Positions 32,589 through 43,982 of a DNA stretch of 64,000 bases are shown here, piece by piece; positions within the stretch are counted from its first letter, which is position 1; each line of letters opens with the position of its first letter. Source of the DNA: Tillandsia leiboldiana (lineage: Eukaryota; Streptophyta; Magnoliopsida; Poales; Bromeliaceae); NCBI GenBank assembly GCA_029204045.2, contig CM055072.1, positions 3,953,356-4,017,355 of the forward strand, given 5' to 3'. The notes below the pieces were generated by a model. That model was given only the letters and a program-made list of their open reading frames with translations. It was not told where the DNA came from and ran no database searches. A program made the translations under genes and the position numbers.

Positions 32589-35135
32589 TGTCACGCCCCG
32601 GGGTGCAAACCAGAACCCGGGTCCGTCTACAGATCCGCCATGCACACAGAATTTTCGGCGTTCACGAAGCACTGGTAATCTGCTCAGATATAAGATGTAC
32701 AATAAAAGAGCATGATGCAGAGCTGAACTAAAAAGAACTACATAATAATCTCAGACCGGAAATAAGATACAAGCTGTAAATATACAATAAACTCCCAGCT
32801 CACTGAAATAAATACAACCAGCTGGCTAAAACCAGACCCAAAAGTAAAGTGCTACAGTCTGAAATATAAAAAGAGGTACAATATAAGTCCAGCTACTCTC
32901 ACGGTCGGGGCAGACGATTTAGCTAGTCCGCTATCCTCTTACCTCGATCTGCCGCTGAAGGCCCAGCAGCTCCCACAGACGACTCTGCAAAACAAAGGGA
33001 AAAAAGATAGAAAACAACAATGGGGGGTAAGAACTACTAGATAAACCAGTAGCCTCCTCCTAGTGGGTAAATCCTCAACTCTGACGGACCCACTAGGACT
33101 ACTAGAGGCAAAAGGAAGGAACAGTAGTAAGCTATAAAGGTTGCTGAAAAAGAAACTGCTACTACAATGCCTCTAAATGCAGTGCCAAAAAGATAACTGT
33201 ATGCATGCAACTATAAGGTTAACCACCCAAAGAAACCCAATCAAAGGGCCAGGAAACACTGGCACTGCCTGCTCTGTCATCACTCACAACTATCCAACTG
33301 ACCGGCACCCGTCACGGTCAAAAGCCTACTCCGGAGTGGCACTCGAGGGGAGCGACCCACACGAGTAAAGTATCTCTGTATCAAGCATCTCTGTAACCAA
33401 TGTCTCACAATAGCAGGACTCGATCATGACTATGATCAAAGTGGGAAAACTCCATCCACTAATGCAATCCTGATCCCCAATCTGATGTGATAATACTCAG
33501 TAAGTGGGAAACTCCATCCACTAGAGAAAAGCCCGATACCCAATCTGATGCAATAAGTAACATCCGGTCAACCGCCTAATGTCCGCGGTCGCCGCAACAC
33601 CCCACAAGTCCAAAATCTGATAAAGTAATCAACATCTGGCTAACCGCCTAATGTCCGCGGCTACCACAATGCCCCACAATCTATAATCGAGTCTAACCCG
33701 TCCCCGACTCGATGACCTCGACTACACTATCCCAAAACCCTGCTCAAACCGAGCCACATGCATCTGAATAACAAGGAGAACAACGAAGCATGATTTCTCC
33801 TAAGTCAAGTCCCAATATATAGTGTAGCAATAAATAGTGGCCTAACTAGATGTCCAAACAAGCATGCAATTGTCCTCTTTTGAAACCGTAGAAGAGTGTC
33901 TGATGTTTATTTTAAAAAGATTGATCTTAATATACCAACAGGATAAGTCATTTGCATGCGAGAATAGGATATAGCATTTGTCCCAACAATAGTGTCCCAA
34001 TTTAACATAAATGAGCTGTCATATAATTTGTGGGGTCTACTCATGCAATTTACTATTGGAATACCGATTATCAGTTTTGAAATATGGGATCTCTAATACT
34101 CCTAGTGAGTTAGTCAAAAATGAGGTAAGCAACAACCACCCACTTCAAAAAGCGCAATCCACTCCTAAATAGTCTCCTAGCTATCCACAGTCCTCTAATC
34201 CCGCAACTCACTGAAAACAGTGCACAGCTGTACAGAACAACGCACCCTGTATAAATACAAATCCCAAAAATACAGTATTTGCTGTTTTCCAAACAGCACG
34301 GAAAAAGGAGAGTTTTTCATCTCTGTACAGTGCTCCGAAAAATCTAAAAAAAATACGGTTGCGTTCCTTGCGACGAGTATATTGAAATCGACTACTTATA
34401 CGCCTTGATCCGATGCTCCTAGCTCAAGATATAAATCGGAGAAGTCGATGCTGTCCAGAAAATACCACAGCAAAAAGGGGGTCAAAGGTGCCTCGGGAAC
34501 CATGCCAAAAGTGTGAAACGGAGCAAAGTGATCAACATGAAAAACGAAGCCTTACCTCTTAGGAATACGTTTCCGCAAAAATCGTTCAAAAATTCCTTCT
34601 GGTTAGCACACAGGGATTTTCCGACTGAACTGCGAAGGAAAATGGGCCGAAATCGAAAATCATCGCAGCACGCCGCGTCGCAGATAACTCGCTGTCGGCA
34701 ACTCCAAAAATTCTGAAACTTCTAGGGGAGAGAGAGGACAGAGAGAGGAACAATTTTCATACAGACCACAAGTTCAAATTCTCTCTCTAGAATGCAGAAT
34801 TGCAGAGTAAAGAGGGAGGTGGAGTTTATAATAGGCCAAGGAATCTTCGGGCTCCACACCAAATCCGGGCCCAAAACAGAAAACACCAAAACCACCCAAC
34901 TAGGACGCGCCACGTGTCCCCAAAACACGAAACAGCCATGCAAGGCCATTCAGAAGTCGCCACGTGTCACCCGGGGAGCACGCACCCGGTCCCCGCACCG
35001 GGTCTTCCGGATCCTGTCGGCCAATAGGGTGCTGCCACATGTCACAGACCAGCCACCTCTCTTGACGCCGCATGACCAATGAGGGGATGCCACGTGTCCA
35101 AGCCGATCTTCCGTGCACCCAGTGCACGCCATGCC
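32589..35135 (-). mobile_element. Partial LTR B, minus orientation, related to C/D LTRs
   Basis: It begins TGTCACGCCCCGGGGTGC. Its reverse complement follows the C LTR block by block: the GAGGTAAGCAACAACC block (34122), the CACGGAAAAAGGAGAG block (34298) and a TATA-like ATAATAGGCC (34828). The part equal to the first about 450 bp of the C LTR is missing. It abuts the start of the C 5' LTR head to head. Confidence 0.8.
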
Positions 35136-35584
35136 TGTGATGATCCGGACTCCCGCAGGAACTGTGCAACATTAAACAGTGACTGTAGGGAGCTTATTCG
35201 GTGAAACAGAGCTTGTAGAAACGAAATTGGACATTTAAAATAGACTCGGCACGAAAATCGGAGCAAATGGAATTTTCCGGGAGCTTTCGGCAAAATTTTG
35301 GATGATAATTTGGCGAAATGGACGGCGGAAACGGACTCAGCACGCGAAAACGATCGAAATGGTGTATTTACATTATTTTTTGGCGCCAAAACACTGTTCA
35401 CCGGAACAGTAACTCCGGCGGCCGGAATTACTGTTCCGGCTACCGGCAGGCGGCGGCAGGCGGCGGCACAGCGGCGGCGCAGCGGCGGAGCGCGGCGGAG
35501 CGCAGCGGCGCGCGGCGCGGGCAGGGGGCGCTGGTGCGGGGTCCATGGGCTTGCCGTGCACCGGGAGCACCGAAGATCCGTGTG

Positions 35585-35763
35585 CCACGTGGCGCTTCCC
35601 CATTTGCCGGCCGGCTTCTAGAAGGCACACGTGGCGGCGCTCCGATTGGCCAACATTTTCCGGAAAACCCGGCGCGGGGACCGGGCCCGTGCACCACGTG
35701 GACACGTGGCGGATTCTCAGTGGCATTGCATAAGGCTGTTTCCTGTTTTGTCGACACGTGGCG
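35585..35763 (+). promoter_or_regulatory. Array of CACGTG (G-box/ABRE) motifs in the C LTR
   Basis: Five copies of CACGTGG occur upstream of the TATA box (near 35586, 35628, 35695, 35703 and 35755). G-box/ABRE cores of this kind bind bZIP and bHLH factors in plants. Repeats of this density suggest stress or ABA responsiveness; that role is inference. Confidence 0.6.
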
Positions 35764-35829
35764 CGTCCTGGATGGTCCATCTCGGTGTTTGCTGTTCTGC
35801 CCGGGATCTGGTGAGGGTCCTTGGCCCAT

Positions 35830-35837
35830 TATAAATA
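35830..35837 (+). promoter_or_regulatory. TATA box of the C LTR
   Basis: TATAAATA sits in a GC-rich context, about 70 bp after the last CACGTG box, and a CT-rich leader follows. LTR D has the same box at 44692-44699. Confidence 0.8.
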
Positions 35838-38145
35838 GAGCCTCCCACCCCCACCATTTCTCACCTCGGGCTCCGTGCTGTAGAGAGAGAACCAGAGAAA
35901 GTGCCCTATACAAAAATTCTTCCTCTCTCTCTCCTCTCTCTCTCCTCAGAATTTTAGAATTTTTAAAGATACCGATAGTGAGTTATCTGCGACGCGGCGC
36001 ACTGCGACGGTTTTCTTTTTCGGCCCATTTCCCGTCGCAGTTCAGTCGAAAATTCCCTGTGTGCTAACCAGGAGGAATTTTTGGACGATTTTTGCGGCAG
36101 CGCGTTCCGAAGAGGTAAGGCTTCGATTTTCATGTTGATCACTTCGCTCCATTTCATACTTTTGGCACGTTTCCCGAGGTCTCTTTGACCCCCCTTTTTG
36201 CTGTGGAAATTTCTGGACAGTGTCAACTTCTCCGATTTTTATCTTGACGTAGGAGCATCAGATCGAGGTGTTTAAAGAGTCCATTTTGATCTACTCTTCG
36301 CGAGGAACGCAACCGTAATTTTTCTGGATTTTTCTGAGCACTATACAGAGGTGAAAAACTCCTCTCTTTTCGTGCTATTTGAAAAACAGCAAAAGCTGTA
36401 TTTTTATGAATAATATAGTTACACCCTGTGCAATGTGTGTTGCTGTAGGGCACCGTTTTCGGCAGACAGCAGTTCTAGGGGACTGTGGACAGCCAGGAGA
36501 CTATCTGGGTGTGATTTGACCTGTTCGAGGTGGGCGGTTGTTGCTTACCTCATTTTTGACAAGCTCACTGGGATTACTGGAACTCCCCTAAAATTTAATA
36601 TGACAATTGATTAGAACCACTGGGACAAACTAATATGATAATTGATAAGAACCATTGGGACAACTAACATGACAACTAACAGGACAATTGAGGAGAACTA
36701 TTGGGACGAACTAATGTGACAATTGACGAGAACCGCTGGGACGAACTCTCCTAAAATTTAATATAACCCCACAGATGATATGATGACTTATATTGGGACA
36801 CTGTGATTAAGACAAAGGCTATAATCTCGCATGCAAATGACTTTTATTCAGTAAATCAATCTTTTTAAATCTTTGACACTATTTTACAACTTTTAAAATA
36901 AAGACAGTTGCATGCATGCCCGGACATCAGGTAGGGCCACTATTTATTGCTACACTATCATATTAAGACTTGACATATTTTATTGCTCTCTTTTGCTTTC
37001 AGTTGCTTGTCGCTCGAGTATGAGCAGGGGTTTGGGATAGTATAGCCAAGGTTATGTTAGATTATAAACTTGTGGGGTGTTGCGGTGACCGCGGACTGTA
37101 GGCGGTCGGCCGGATGTTTATCCTTGCATCAGAATGGGGTTGAGTCTGGTCTATTTTAGGCATCAGCAGGGGATCGGGCTTTTCTCTAGTGGATGGTTTT
37201 TCCCACTCATTGAGTACTATGGCATCAGATCAGGGTTTCTTAGTGGATGGCTTTTCCCACTTTGATCATAGTCATGATCCAGTCCTGCTGTTTACGACAC
37301 TTATGATACTTATTACTGAGGTACTTTTACTCGTGTGGGTCGCTCCCCTCGAGTGCCACTCCGGAGTGTGTTACAGGCAGGCTTGAGTCCTTGAGACTCT
37401 CATTCCCTATCGGTGTTATGCATTGGCCAGCATACCTGATTTGGCAGGCAAGGCACAGCAGGCAGTACCAGTTTTACTGGTGGCATAAGATTGGGTTTAT
37501 TCAGGCAGGCATGTTAGATACTGATGCATACATACAGTCATTCCTTTTGGCACTACATTTAGAGGCATGCTAGTAGTGGTTTCCCCTTTATTCAGCAGTT
37601 CTGCTTACAGCTTTACCACTTTTTCCTTTCTGGCCTTTAGTAATCCTAGTGGGTGCATCAGAGTTGAGGTTTTGCCCACTAGGGGAGGCTACTGGTTTAT
37701 CTGGTAGTTCTCACCCCCATTATTCTTTTCTGTTTCTTTCTTCTCCTTTATTTTTGCAGAGTCGTCTGCGGGAGCTGCTAGGCCATCGGCAGCTAATCGA
37801 GGTAAGGGGATCGCTGAATAGATAGATCTCCTGGGAGACTGAGAGCTGTTAGATAGATGCTGCACCCTTTACTCAGACTGTGGTATTCTTCTTTTATTTT
37901 AGGTCTGGCTTTCGCCAGCTGGATGTACTATTTTGGTGAGCTGGGAGTTTATTGTACTTATTACAGCTTTATTTGTAGTTCCAGTCTGAGATACTATGTG
38001 GTTCTTCCACTTCAGCTCTGTATTATGCTTTTTTATTGTTTATATTATATCGGAGCAGGTTACCAGCGCTTCGTGTACTCGGGAAATCCCATGTGCACGG
38101 CGGGTCTGTTGGCGAGCCCGGGTTCCGGGGCGTGACAGATTAAGT

Positions 38146-38157
38146 TGGTATCAGAGC
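38146..38157 (+). other. Primer-binding site of element C
   Basis: TGGTATCAGAGC lies 8 bp after the 5' LTR end (tRNA-Met type). Confidence 0.9.
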
Positions 38158-38426
38158 TTAGGGATAGGTCAGTTGGGACTTAGGAAACCCTAGGCTTTTG
38201 GTAGACCCTAGGATAATAGGGTACGAGAGATATGATATTTGCGAAAGTCGTTGATTTATTGTTTGACTCTTCCAGTGAGAAAAGAGGGATCGACATGCCT
38301 AATTTCCGGTGAACGGTTATGTTGGCTGCAGACAACATAAAGTCACAGAAATAGGGGGATGTCTTTGACTTTCGCTAGATTTGGTCGTGTGGGGTTTTGT
38401 TACTGAGTGTGGTTTCTTGTGGTAGG

Positions 38427-39800
38427 ATGCCTCCGCGACGTAGGATGTTGACGCGTTCTCAGCCTGATTCCCCTGAGCCCGAGCCGGAGGAGTCCGAGCA
38501 GGGCCAGCAGAGTGAGGTGCAGGAGCTTCAGGCTCAGATGGCCCAGATGGCAGAGGCCGTGCAGCGTCAGGAGGAGGCCATGGGTCGGCTGACGCAGATG
38601 TTAGAACAGAGGGCGCAGCCTGTTTTTGCACCCCCAGAGAGTTCTCACGTACCACCCTCCCCTGCTGTGGCTTCCCCAGTTGGACCGGTGACCACGGCAT
38701 CCCCTGTTGCTCAGGGAGCAATCCGGCCATTGACTCCTGCGGAGGAGCAGGAGATTGCTGACAAACTTACTCAGTTCTGTAAGCGGGGACCGCCCAGGTT
38801 TTCAGGGCGGAATACCCAGCCGTGGGAGATCGGGACTTGGCTTTCGTCAATGGAGAAGTCATTCCGGGACTTCTTCATTGACCAGAAGTACAGGGTACAT
38901 ATGGCTGTACACTGCTTAGATGGGGACGCTGATGCATGGTGGCGTCGGGTAGAGCCTCTGGAGTTCCAGATCACTCGACAGCTACCCTGGTCAGAGTTCA
39001 AGAGGATGATTCTGGATACGTACTTTTCCACGAGTATGAAGAAAAAGCTGGAGGATGATCTGAAGAATCTTCAGCAAGGCGACCGGACAGCATTGGACTA
39101 CTTTCAGGAGTTCACACGGTTACTCAACTGCGTACCTTACGTCGCCAGGGACGGACCGCACCAGGTGGAGCTCTTTGAGTCGGGCCTGCGCCCAGAGATC
39201 TATACTCTGGTGCATGCCCAGAGACTACAAACCTTGGAGGAAGCAGCAGAGCATGCCCAGTGGGTTGAGAGGGGAGACCACGTCGTCGCCAGACGTGGGG
39301 GCCTGGTCGCTCAAGGCGCAGACAGAAAGCGACCAGCACAGGACGACGGGAGACAGGCCAGTTCCTGGAGGCCACCCCGACCGCCACCGCCTCAGTTTTC
39401 CGGCCAAGGACGGTCGGAGCGGCGAGGGCCTGGTGGACCCCAGAGGCCCCAGCAGCGGCAGCAGCAGCAGCAGAGATCCCAGCCGTCGCAGCGTGGGTCG
39501 CAGAGACAGCCTCAGCGACAACAGCAGTCACGACAACCACGGGCCCCCAGCAATTGTATTTTCTGTGGAGGTCAGCACTTTTCTAACACCTGCGACCAGC
39601 GGTGGGGTCGCTGCTATAGATGTGGACAGTCTGGCCACGTCCGAGCTACTTGCCCTTATGCGCCATCGACGGCCCCTTCTTCAGCATCGGCTCCATCTTC
39701 ATCACAGCAACGGTCGACGGCTCAGCGGCCATATGCTCCAGCTAGCAGGCCATCTTCTTCCTATCCCGCGGAGTATCGCCCTCCAGCCCAGAGTGGGTGA
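38427..39800 (+). CDS. gag: Gypsy (chromovirus) Gag of element C
   Basis: Gag forms the particle that packages the element RNA. I start at MPPRRRMLTRSQPD because it matches the start of Gag in element A; a longer in-frame ATG is 30 bp upstream. In order there are a coiled segment (about residues 28-60), the retrotransposon gag core (AWWRRVEP, YFQEFTRL, about residues 120-270), a Gln/Arg/Pro-rich linker and two knuckle-like motifs: CIFCGGQHFSNTC, then the canonical CYRCGQSGHVRATC. The frame ends with TGA at 39798-39800, and pol continues in the same frame directly after it. The product is about 457 residues and fully open, unlike the copy in element A. Confidence 0.92.
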   Translation: MPPRRRMLTRSQPDSPEPEPEESEQGQQSEVQELQAQMAQMAEAVQRQEEAMGRLTQMLEQRAQPVFAPPESSHVPPSPAVASPVGPVTTASPVAQGAIRPLTPAEEQEIADKLTQFCKRGPPRFSGRNTQPWEIGTWLSSMEKSFRDFFIDQKYRVHMAVHCLDGDADAWWRRVEPLEFQITRQLPWSEFKRMILDTYFSTSMKKKLEDDLKNLQQGDRTALDYFQEFTRLLNCVPYVARDGPHQVELFESGLRPEIYTLVHAQRLQTLEEAAEHAQWVERGDHVVARRGGLVAQGADRKRPAQDDGRQASSWRPPRPPPPQFSGQGRSERRGPGGPQRPQQRQQQQQRSQPSQRGSQRQPQRQQQSRQPRAPSNCIFCGGQHFSNTCDQRWGRCYRCGQSGHVRATCPYAPSTAPSSASAPSSSQQRSTAQRPYAPASRPSSSYPAEYRPPAQSG

Positions 39801-42800
39801 GTGTATGCTGTGCAGGTAGAGGACTCTTCGGCAGCAGATCACGTGGTGGCAGGTATCACCTTACTTTCTGGCATTAGGACTCGTACATTATTTGATACTG
39901 GAGCATCGCATTCTTTTATCAGTAGATCATTTGCATCATTACATGGGTTAAAGGTAGGACTTCTACCACGTGCACGAGAGGTTCAGATTCCCGATCACAC
40001 CTTGCACGTAGAGGAGTGTTGTTGGTCCTGCCCGATGCAAATCGAGTCCTGGATTATGCCAGCAGACCTGTTGGTCCTGAGACAATTGAAGGACTTCGAT
40101 GTGATCCTCGGGATGGACTGGCTGGCTCGGTATTTTACGACCATTGATTGTGCTGCGAGGACCGTCACTTTTAGAGAGACAGACCAGGAAATGTTGGTAT
40201 ACCGGGGATGTCAGAGTGCTTTCTTTGCCTCTATGGTTTCGACTTCCCGAGCGAGGCAGATGATCCATCGAGGATGTGTAGCCTTTTTGGCTAGTGTTGT
40301 TGAAGGGCCTACGGCGGCGCCGGGACTCGGGGATATCCCTATTGCCCGCAAGTTCCCGGATGTTTTTCCACCTGAGCTGACAAGCATGCCGCTAGATAGG
40401 GAGATTGAGTTTGTGATTGACGTAGTTCCGGGAACTGCGCCAATCTCAAAGGCTCCGTACCGGATGGCACCGGCTGAGCTGCGAGAGCTTAAGGCGCAAC
40501 TCCAGGATTTGATGGACAAGGGCTTTATTAGGCCGAGTGTGTCGCCTTGGGGAGCGCCGGTGCTATTCGTGAAAAAGAAGGATGGGTCACTTCGATTGTG
40601 TGTGGACTATAGGGAATTAAATAAAGTGACCATCAAGAACAAGTACCCTTTGCCGCGCATCGATGATCTTTTTGATCAGCTGCAAGGGTCTTGTGTCTTC
40701 TCTAAGATAGATTTGCAGTCCGGTTACCACCAGTTGAAGGTGAAGGCCGAGGATATTCCGAAAACGGCATTTAGATCACGGTATGGGCATTATGAATTTA
40801 CAGTTATGCCTTTTGGGCTAACTAATGCCCCTGCCGCGTTCATGGATTTAATGAACCGGATCTTCCGACCGTACTTAGATCGATTCGTGGTAGTGTTCAT
40901 TGATGATATCTTGGTCTACTCCCGAAGTGATGCGGAGCATGAGGAGCACTTGAGGATTGTGCTGCAACTTCTACGAGAGAAGAAGTTGTTTGCCAAGCTG
41001 GCAAAGTGCGAATTTTGGCTTCGGGAGGTAGTCTTCTTGGGCCATGTAATTTCCGCTGCAGGTGTGGCGGTGGACCCAGCGAAGATTGAGGCAGTCCGTG
41101 ATTGGCCCCGACCGACGACGGTTTCTGAGGTACGTAGCTTTATGGGTTTAGCTGGGTATTACCGTCGGTTTGTGGAAGGCTTTGCGAAGCTCTCCACACC
41201 CCTCACTCGCTTGACGCGTAAAGGAGTGAAGTTTATCTGGAGTGAGGACTGTCAAAAGAGCTTTGAGGAGCTGAAGAATAGACTGATGACCGCCCCTATC
41301 CTTTCCCTCCCTGTTATGGGAAAAGGATATGTGATCTACAGTGATGCATCACACAGCGGACTTGGTTGTGTGTTGATGCAGGAAGGGAGGGTAATTGCTT
41401 ATGCATCAAGGCAACTCAAGGATTATGAGAAGAATTACCCTACCCATGACTTGGAGCTTGCGGCTGTGGTATTTGCACTGAAGCTTTGGCGCCATTACCT
41501 ATATGGGGAGCATTGTGAAATCTACACCGACCACAAGAGCCTAAAGTACCTGTTCACGCAAAAGGAGCTGAATTTGAGGCAACGTAGGTGGTTAGAGCTA
41601 TTAAAGGATTATGATGTAGATATTCTCTACCACCCAGGTAAGGCTAATGTGGTCGCTGACGCCTTGAGTAGGAGAGCGGTGCAAAGTTTGTCTATGTTGA
41701 TCACAGACCAGGCGCCGCTATTAGAGGAGATGAGGCGGCTCGACATAGAGGTTGTGTCCCCTGGGGTCTCTGCTAGACTGACACCTTTAGTCGTGCAGCC
41801 CACTCTGCTGGACAGGATCAAAGAGAAACAGAGTGAGGACCCCCACTTGGCCAGGATTAGAGATCATATTCCGAGTGATCAGTCAGGGGACTTTTCGGTA
41901 GATGCCTCGGGAGTACTAAGGTACAGAAACCGAGCATGTGTGCCAATAGATGTGGAGATTAGAGAACAGATATTGCGAGAGGCCCATTATACACCTTATA
42001 CCCTACATCCTGGTGGGACTAAGATGTATAAAGACCTCAAGGCACACTTCTGGTGGAAAGGCATGAAGAGGGATATTGGGAGATTTGTGGCTCAGTGTTT
42101 AACTTGTCAGCAGGTGAAAGCTGAGCATCGAGTGCCAGCTGGCAAGTTACAAAGTCTCCCAATTCCCGAGTGGAAATGGGACCACATTACGATGGATTTC
42201 GTGGTCGGACTACCTAGGGCACAGGGAGGAGCTGATGCTATCTGGGTAGTTGTAGATCGACTTACCAAGTCGGCGCACTTTCTGCCCATGCAGACTACGT
42301 GGCCACTTGAGCGACTAGCCCAGTTATATCTAGATGAGATAGTAAGATTACATGGAGTACCAGCCTCCATAGTATCAGATAGAGACCCGAGGTTTGTTTC
42401 GCATTTCTGGAAGAGTTTGCAAACAGCCTTGGGGACTGAACTCAGGTTCAGTACAGCTTTTCATCCGCAGACTGATGGGCAATCGGAGCGGACGATACAA
42501 ATCCTGGAGGACATGTTGAGGGCTTGCGTCCTGGATTTCGGCGGAGGGTGGATTCGGCATTTATCTTTGGCTGAATTCGCGTACAACAATAGCTTTCAAG
42601 CGAGCATTCAGATGGCTCCGTTTGAAGCATTGTATGGACGCAAGTGTCGATCACCACTTTATTGGAGTGACGTAGGCGAGAGGCGGACCTTGGGACCAGA
42701 TGTCTTGATAGAGGCAGAAGAGAAGGTCCGGGTGATTCGAAAGCATCTTCAGACCGCCCAAAGCCGACAGAGGAGCTATGCCGATGTTCGGCGACGAGAC

Positions 42801-43241
42801 TTAGAATTTCAGGTTGGAGATCATGTATTCCTGAAAGTCTCGCCGTCCAAAGGAATCAGGAGGTTCGGCATTCGTGGGAAACTTAGCCCCCGATATATTG
42901 GACCCTTTGAGGTATTGGGGCGTATCGGGCCAGTTGCCTACCGACTCGCACTTCCTCCAAGGCTTGCTGGTGTCCATGATGTATTTCATGTTTCTACTTT
43001 GAGGAAGTATATCTTCGACCCATCGCACGTCATCGACTTCACACCGCTTGAGATCAGCGAGGATTTGAGGTATGAAGAACGCCCACTGCGAGTTCTGGAT
43101 CGAGAGGTGAAAGAATTACGCAGTCGGGTCATTCCCTATGTGAAGATCCAATGGAGCAATCATGACGAGCGCGAGGCTACATGGGAGCTCGAGTCGGAGA
43201 TGAGGGATGCTCACCCCTACTTATTCGAGACATCGGACTGA
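39801..43241 (+). CDS. pol: Gypsy Pol with chromodomain (Tekay-like chromovirus), element C
   Basis: This is a polyprotein for reverse transcription and integration, about 1146 residues and open throughout. Counting from 39801: aspartic protease DTG at 32-34; reverse transcriptase with MPFGLTNAPAAF (336-347) and the active-site FIDD (366-369, the family's YIDD variant); RNase H beginning YSDAS (513-517); integrase HHCC finger (H728, H736, C766, C769) and catalytic D799, D860 and E896; GPFEVLGR-type C-terminal region; and a chromodomain (about 1090-1130, with VKIQW and ATWE) that steers integration to chromatin. The frame has no own ATG. It begins at GTG right after the gag TGA, so it is probably one gag-pol frame broken by one stop. 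A polypurine tract follows. Confidence 0.95.
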   Translation: MYAVQVEDSSAADHVVAGITLLSGIRTRTLFDTGASHSFISRSFASLHGLKVGLLPRAREVQIPDHTLHVEECCWSCPMQIESWIMPADLLVLRQLKDFDVILGMDWLARYFTTIDCAARTVTFRETDQEMLVYRGCQSAFFASMVSTSRARQMIHRGCVAFLASVVEGPTAAPGLGDIPIARKFPDVFPPELTSMPLDREIEFVIDVVPGTAPISKAPYRMAPAELRELKAQLQDLMDKGFIRPSVSPWGAPVLFVKKKDGSLRLCVDYRELNKVTIKNKYPLPRIDDLFDQLQGSCVFSKIDLQSGYHQLKVKAEDIPKTAFRSRYGHYEFTVMPFGLTNAPAAFMDLMNRIFRPYLDRFVVVFIDDILVYSRSDAEHEEHLRIVLQLLREKKLFAKLAKCEFWLREVVFLGHVISAAGVAVDPAKIEAVRDWPRPTTVSEVRSFMGLAGYYRRFVEGFAKLSTPLTRLTRKGVKFIWSEDCQKSFEELKNRLMTAPILSLPVMGKGYVIYSDASHSGLGCVLMQEGRVIAYASRQLKDYEKNYPTHDLELAAVVFALKLWRHYLYGEHCEIYTDHKSLKYLFTQKELNLRQRRWLELLKDYDVDILYHPGKANVVADALSRRAVQSLSMLITDQAPLLEEMRRLDIEVVSPGVSARLTPLVVQPTLLDRIKEKQSEDPHLARIRDHIPSDQSGDFSVDASGVLRYRNRACVPIDVEIREQILREAHYTPYTLHPGGTKMYKDLKAHFWWKGMKRDIGRFVAQCLTCQQVKAEHRVPAGKLQSLPIPEWKWDHITMDFVVGLPRAQGGADAIWVVVDRLTKSAHFLPMQTTWPLERLAQLYLDEIVRLHGVPASIVSDRDPRFVSHFWKSLQTALGTELRFSTAFHPQTDGQSERTIQILEDMLRACVLDFGGGWIRHLSLAEFAYNNSFQASIQMAPFEALYGRKCRSPLYWSDVGERRTLGPDVLIEAEEKVRVIRKHLQTAQSRQRSYADVRRRDLEFQVGDHVFLKVSPSKGIRRFGIRGKLSPRYIGPFEVLGRIGPVAYRLALPPRLAGVHDVFHVSTLRKYIFDPSHVIDFTPLEISEDLRYEERPLRVLDREVKELRSRVIPYVKIQWSNHDEREATWELESEMRDAHPYLFETSD

Positions 43242-43279
43242 GGATTATTGTTTAGTCTCGTTTCGAGGACGAAACTCTT

Positions 43280-43293
43280 TTAGTGGGGGAGGA
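43280..43293 (+). other. Polypurine tract of element C
   Basis: TAGTGGGGGAGGAT lies directly before the 3' LTR, after the conserved GTTTCGAGGACGAAACT. It primes plus-strand synthesis. Confidence 0.85.
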
Positions 43294-43982
43294 TGTGATG
43301 ATCCGGACTCCCGCAGGAACTGTGCAACATTAAACAGTGACTGTAGGGAGCTTATTCGGTGAAACAGAGCTTGTAGAAACGAAATTGGACATTTAAAATA
43401 GACTCGGCACGAAAATCGGAGCAAATGGAATTTTTCGGGAGCTTTCGACAAAATTTCGGATGATAATTTGGCGAAATAGACGGCGGAAACGGACTCAGCA
43501 CGCGAAAACGATCGAAATGGTGTATTTACATTATTTTTTGGCGCCAAAACACTGTTCACCGGAACAGTAACTCCGGCGGCCGGAATTACTGTTCCGGCTA
43601 CCGGCGGGCGGCGGCAGGCGGTGGCACAGCGGCGGCGCAGCGGCGGAGCGCGGCGGAGCGCAGCGGCGCGCGGCGCGGGCAGGGGGCGCTGGTGCGGGGT
43701 CCATGGGCTTGCCGTGCACCGGGAGCACCGAAGATCCGTGTGCCACGTGGCGCTTCCCCATTTGCCGGCCGGCTTCTAGAAGGCACACGTGGCGGCGCTC
43801 CGATTGGCCAACATTTTCCGGAAAACCCGGCGCGGGGACCGGGCCCGTGCACCACGTGGACACGTGGCGGATTCTCAGTGGCATTGCACAAGGCTGTTTC
43901 CTGTTTTGTCGACACGTGGCGCGTCCTGGATGGTCCATCTCGGTGTTTGCTGTTCTGCCCGGGATCTGGTGAGGGTCCTTGG
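43294..43982 (+). mobile_element. 3' LTR of element C, truncated
   Basis: It matches 35136-35825 almost perfectly and stops at GGTGAGGGTCCTTGG, just before the TATA box. A new LTR start (TGTAGTGATCCGG) follows at once. The remaining about 2.3 kb of this LTR is not in the window on the right side of LTR D, unless it lies in the gap. Confidence 0.9.

Larger units (their letters stand above)
35136..38137 (+). mobile_element. 5' LTR of gypsy element C
   Basis: It starts TGTGATGATCCGGACTCC and ends GGTTCCGGGGCGTGACA. A primer site follows at 38146. U3 holds a CGG-rich tract (35405-35530), five CACGTG-type boxes (35585-35763) and a TATA box. Downstream of the (CT)n stretch (about 35924-35945) is a minisatellite (about 36590-36730). 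The first 689 bp differ from the 3' LTR copy at only about seven positions by eye, so the insertion is recent. Confidence 0.92.

Noticed and set aside
35318..36067. A 249-codon plus-strand frame
   Set aside because: It lies across the U3-R part of the C LTR, including the TATA box and CACGTG array; LTR D breaks the same frame into pieces.
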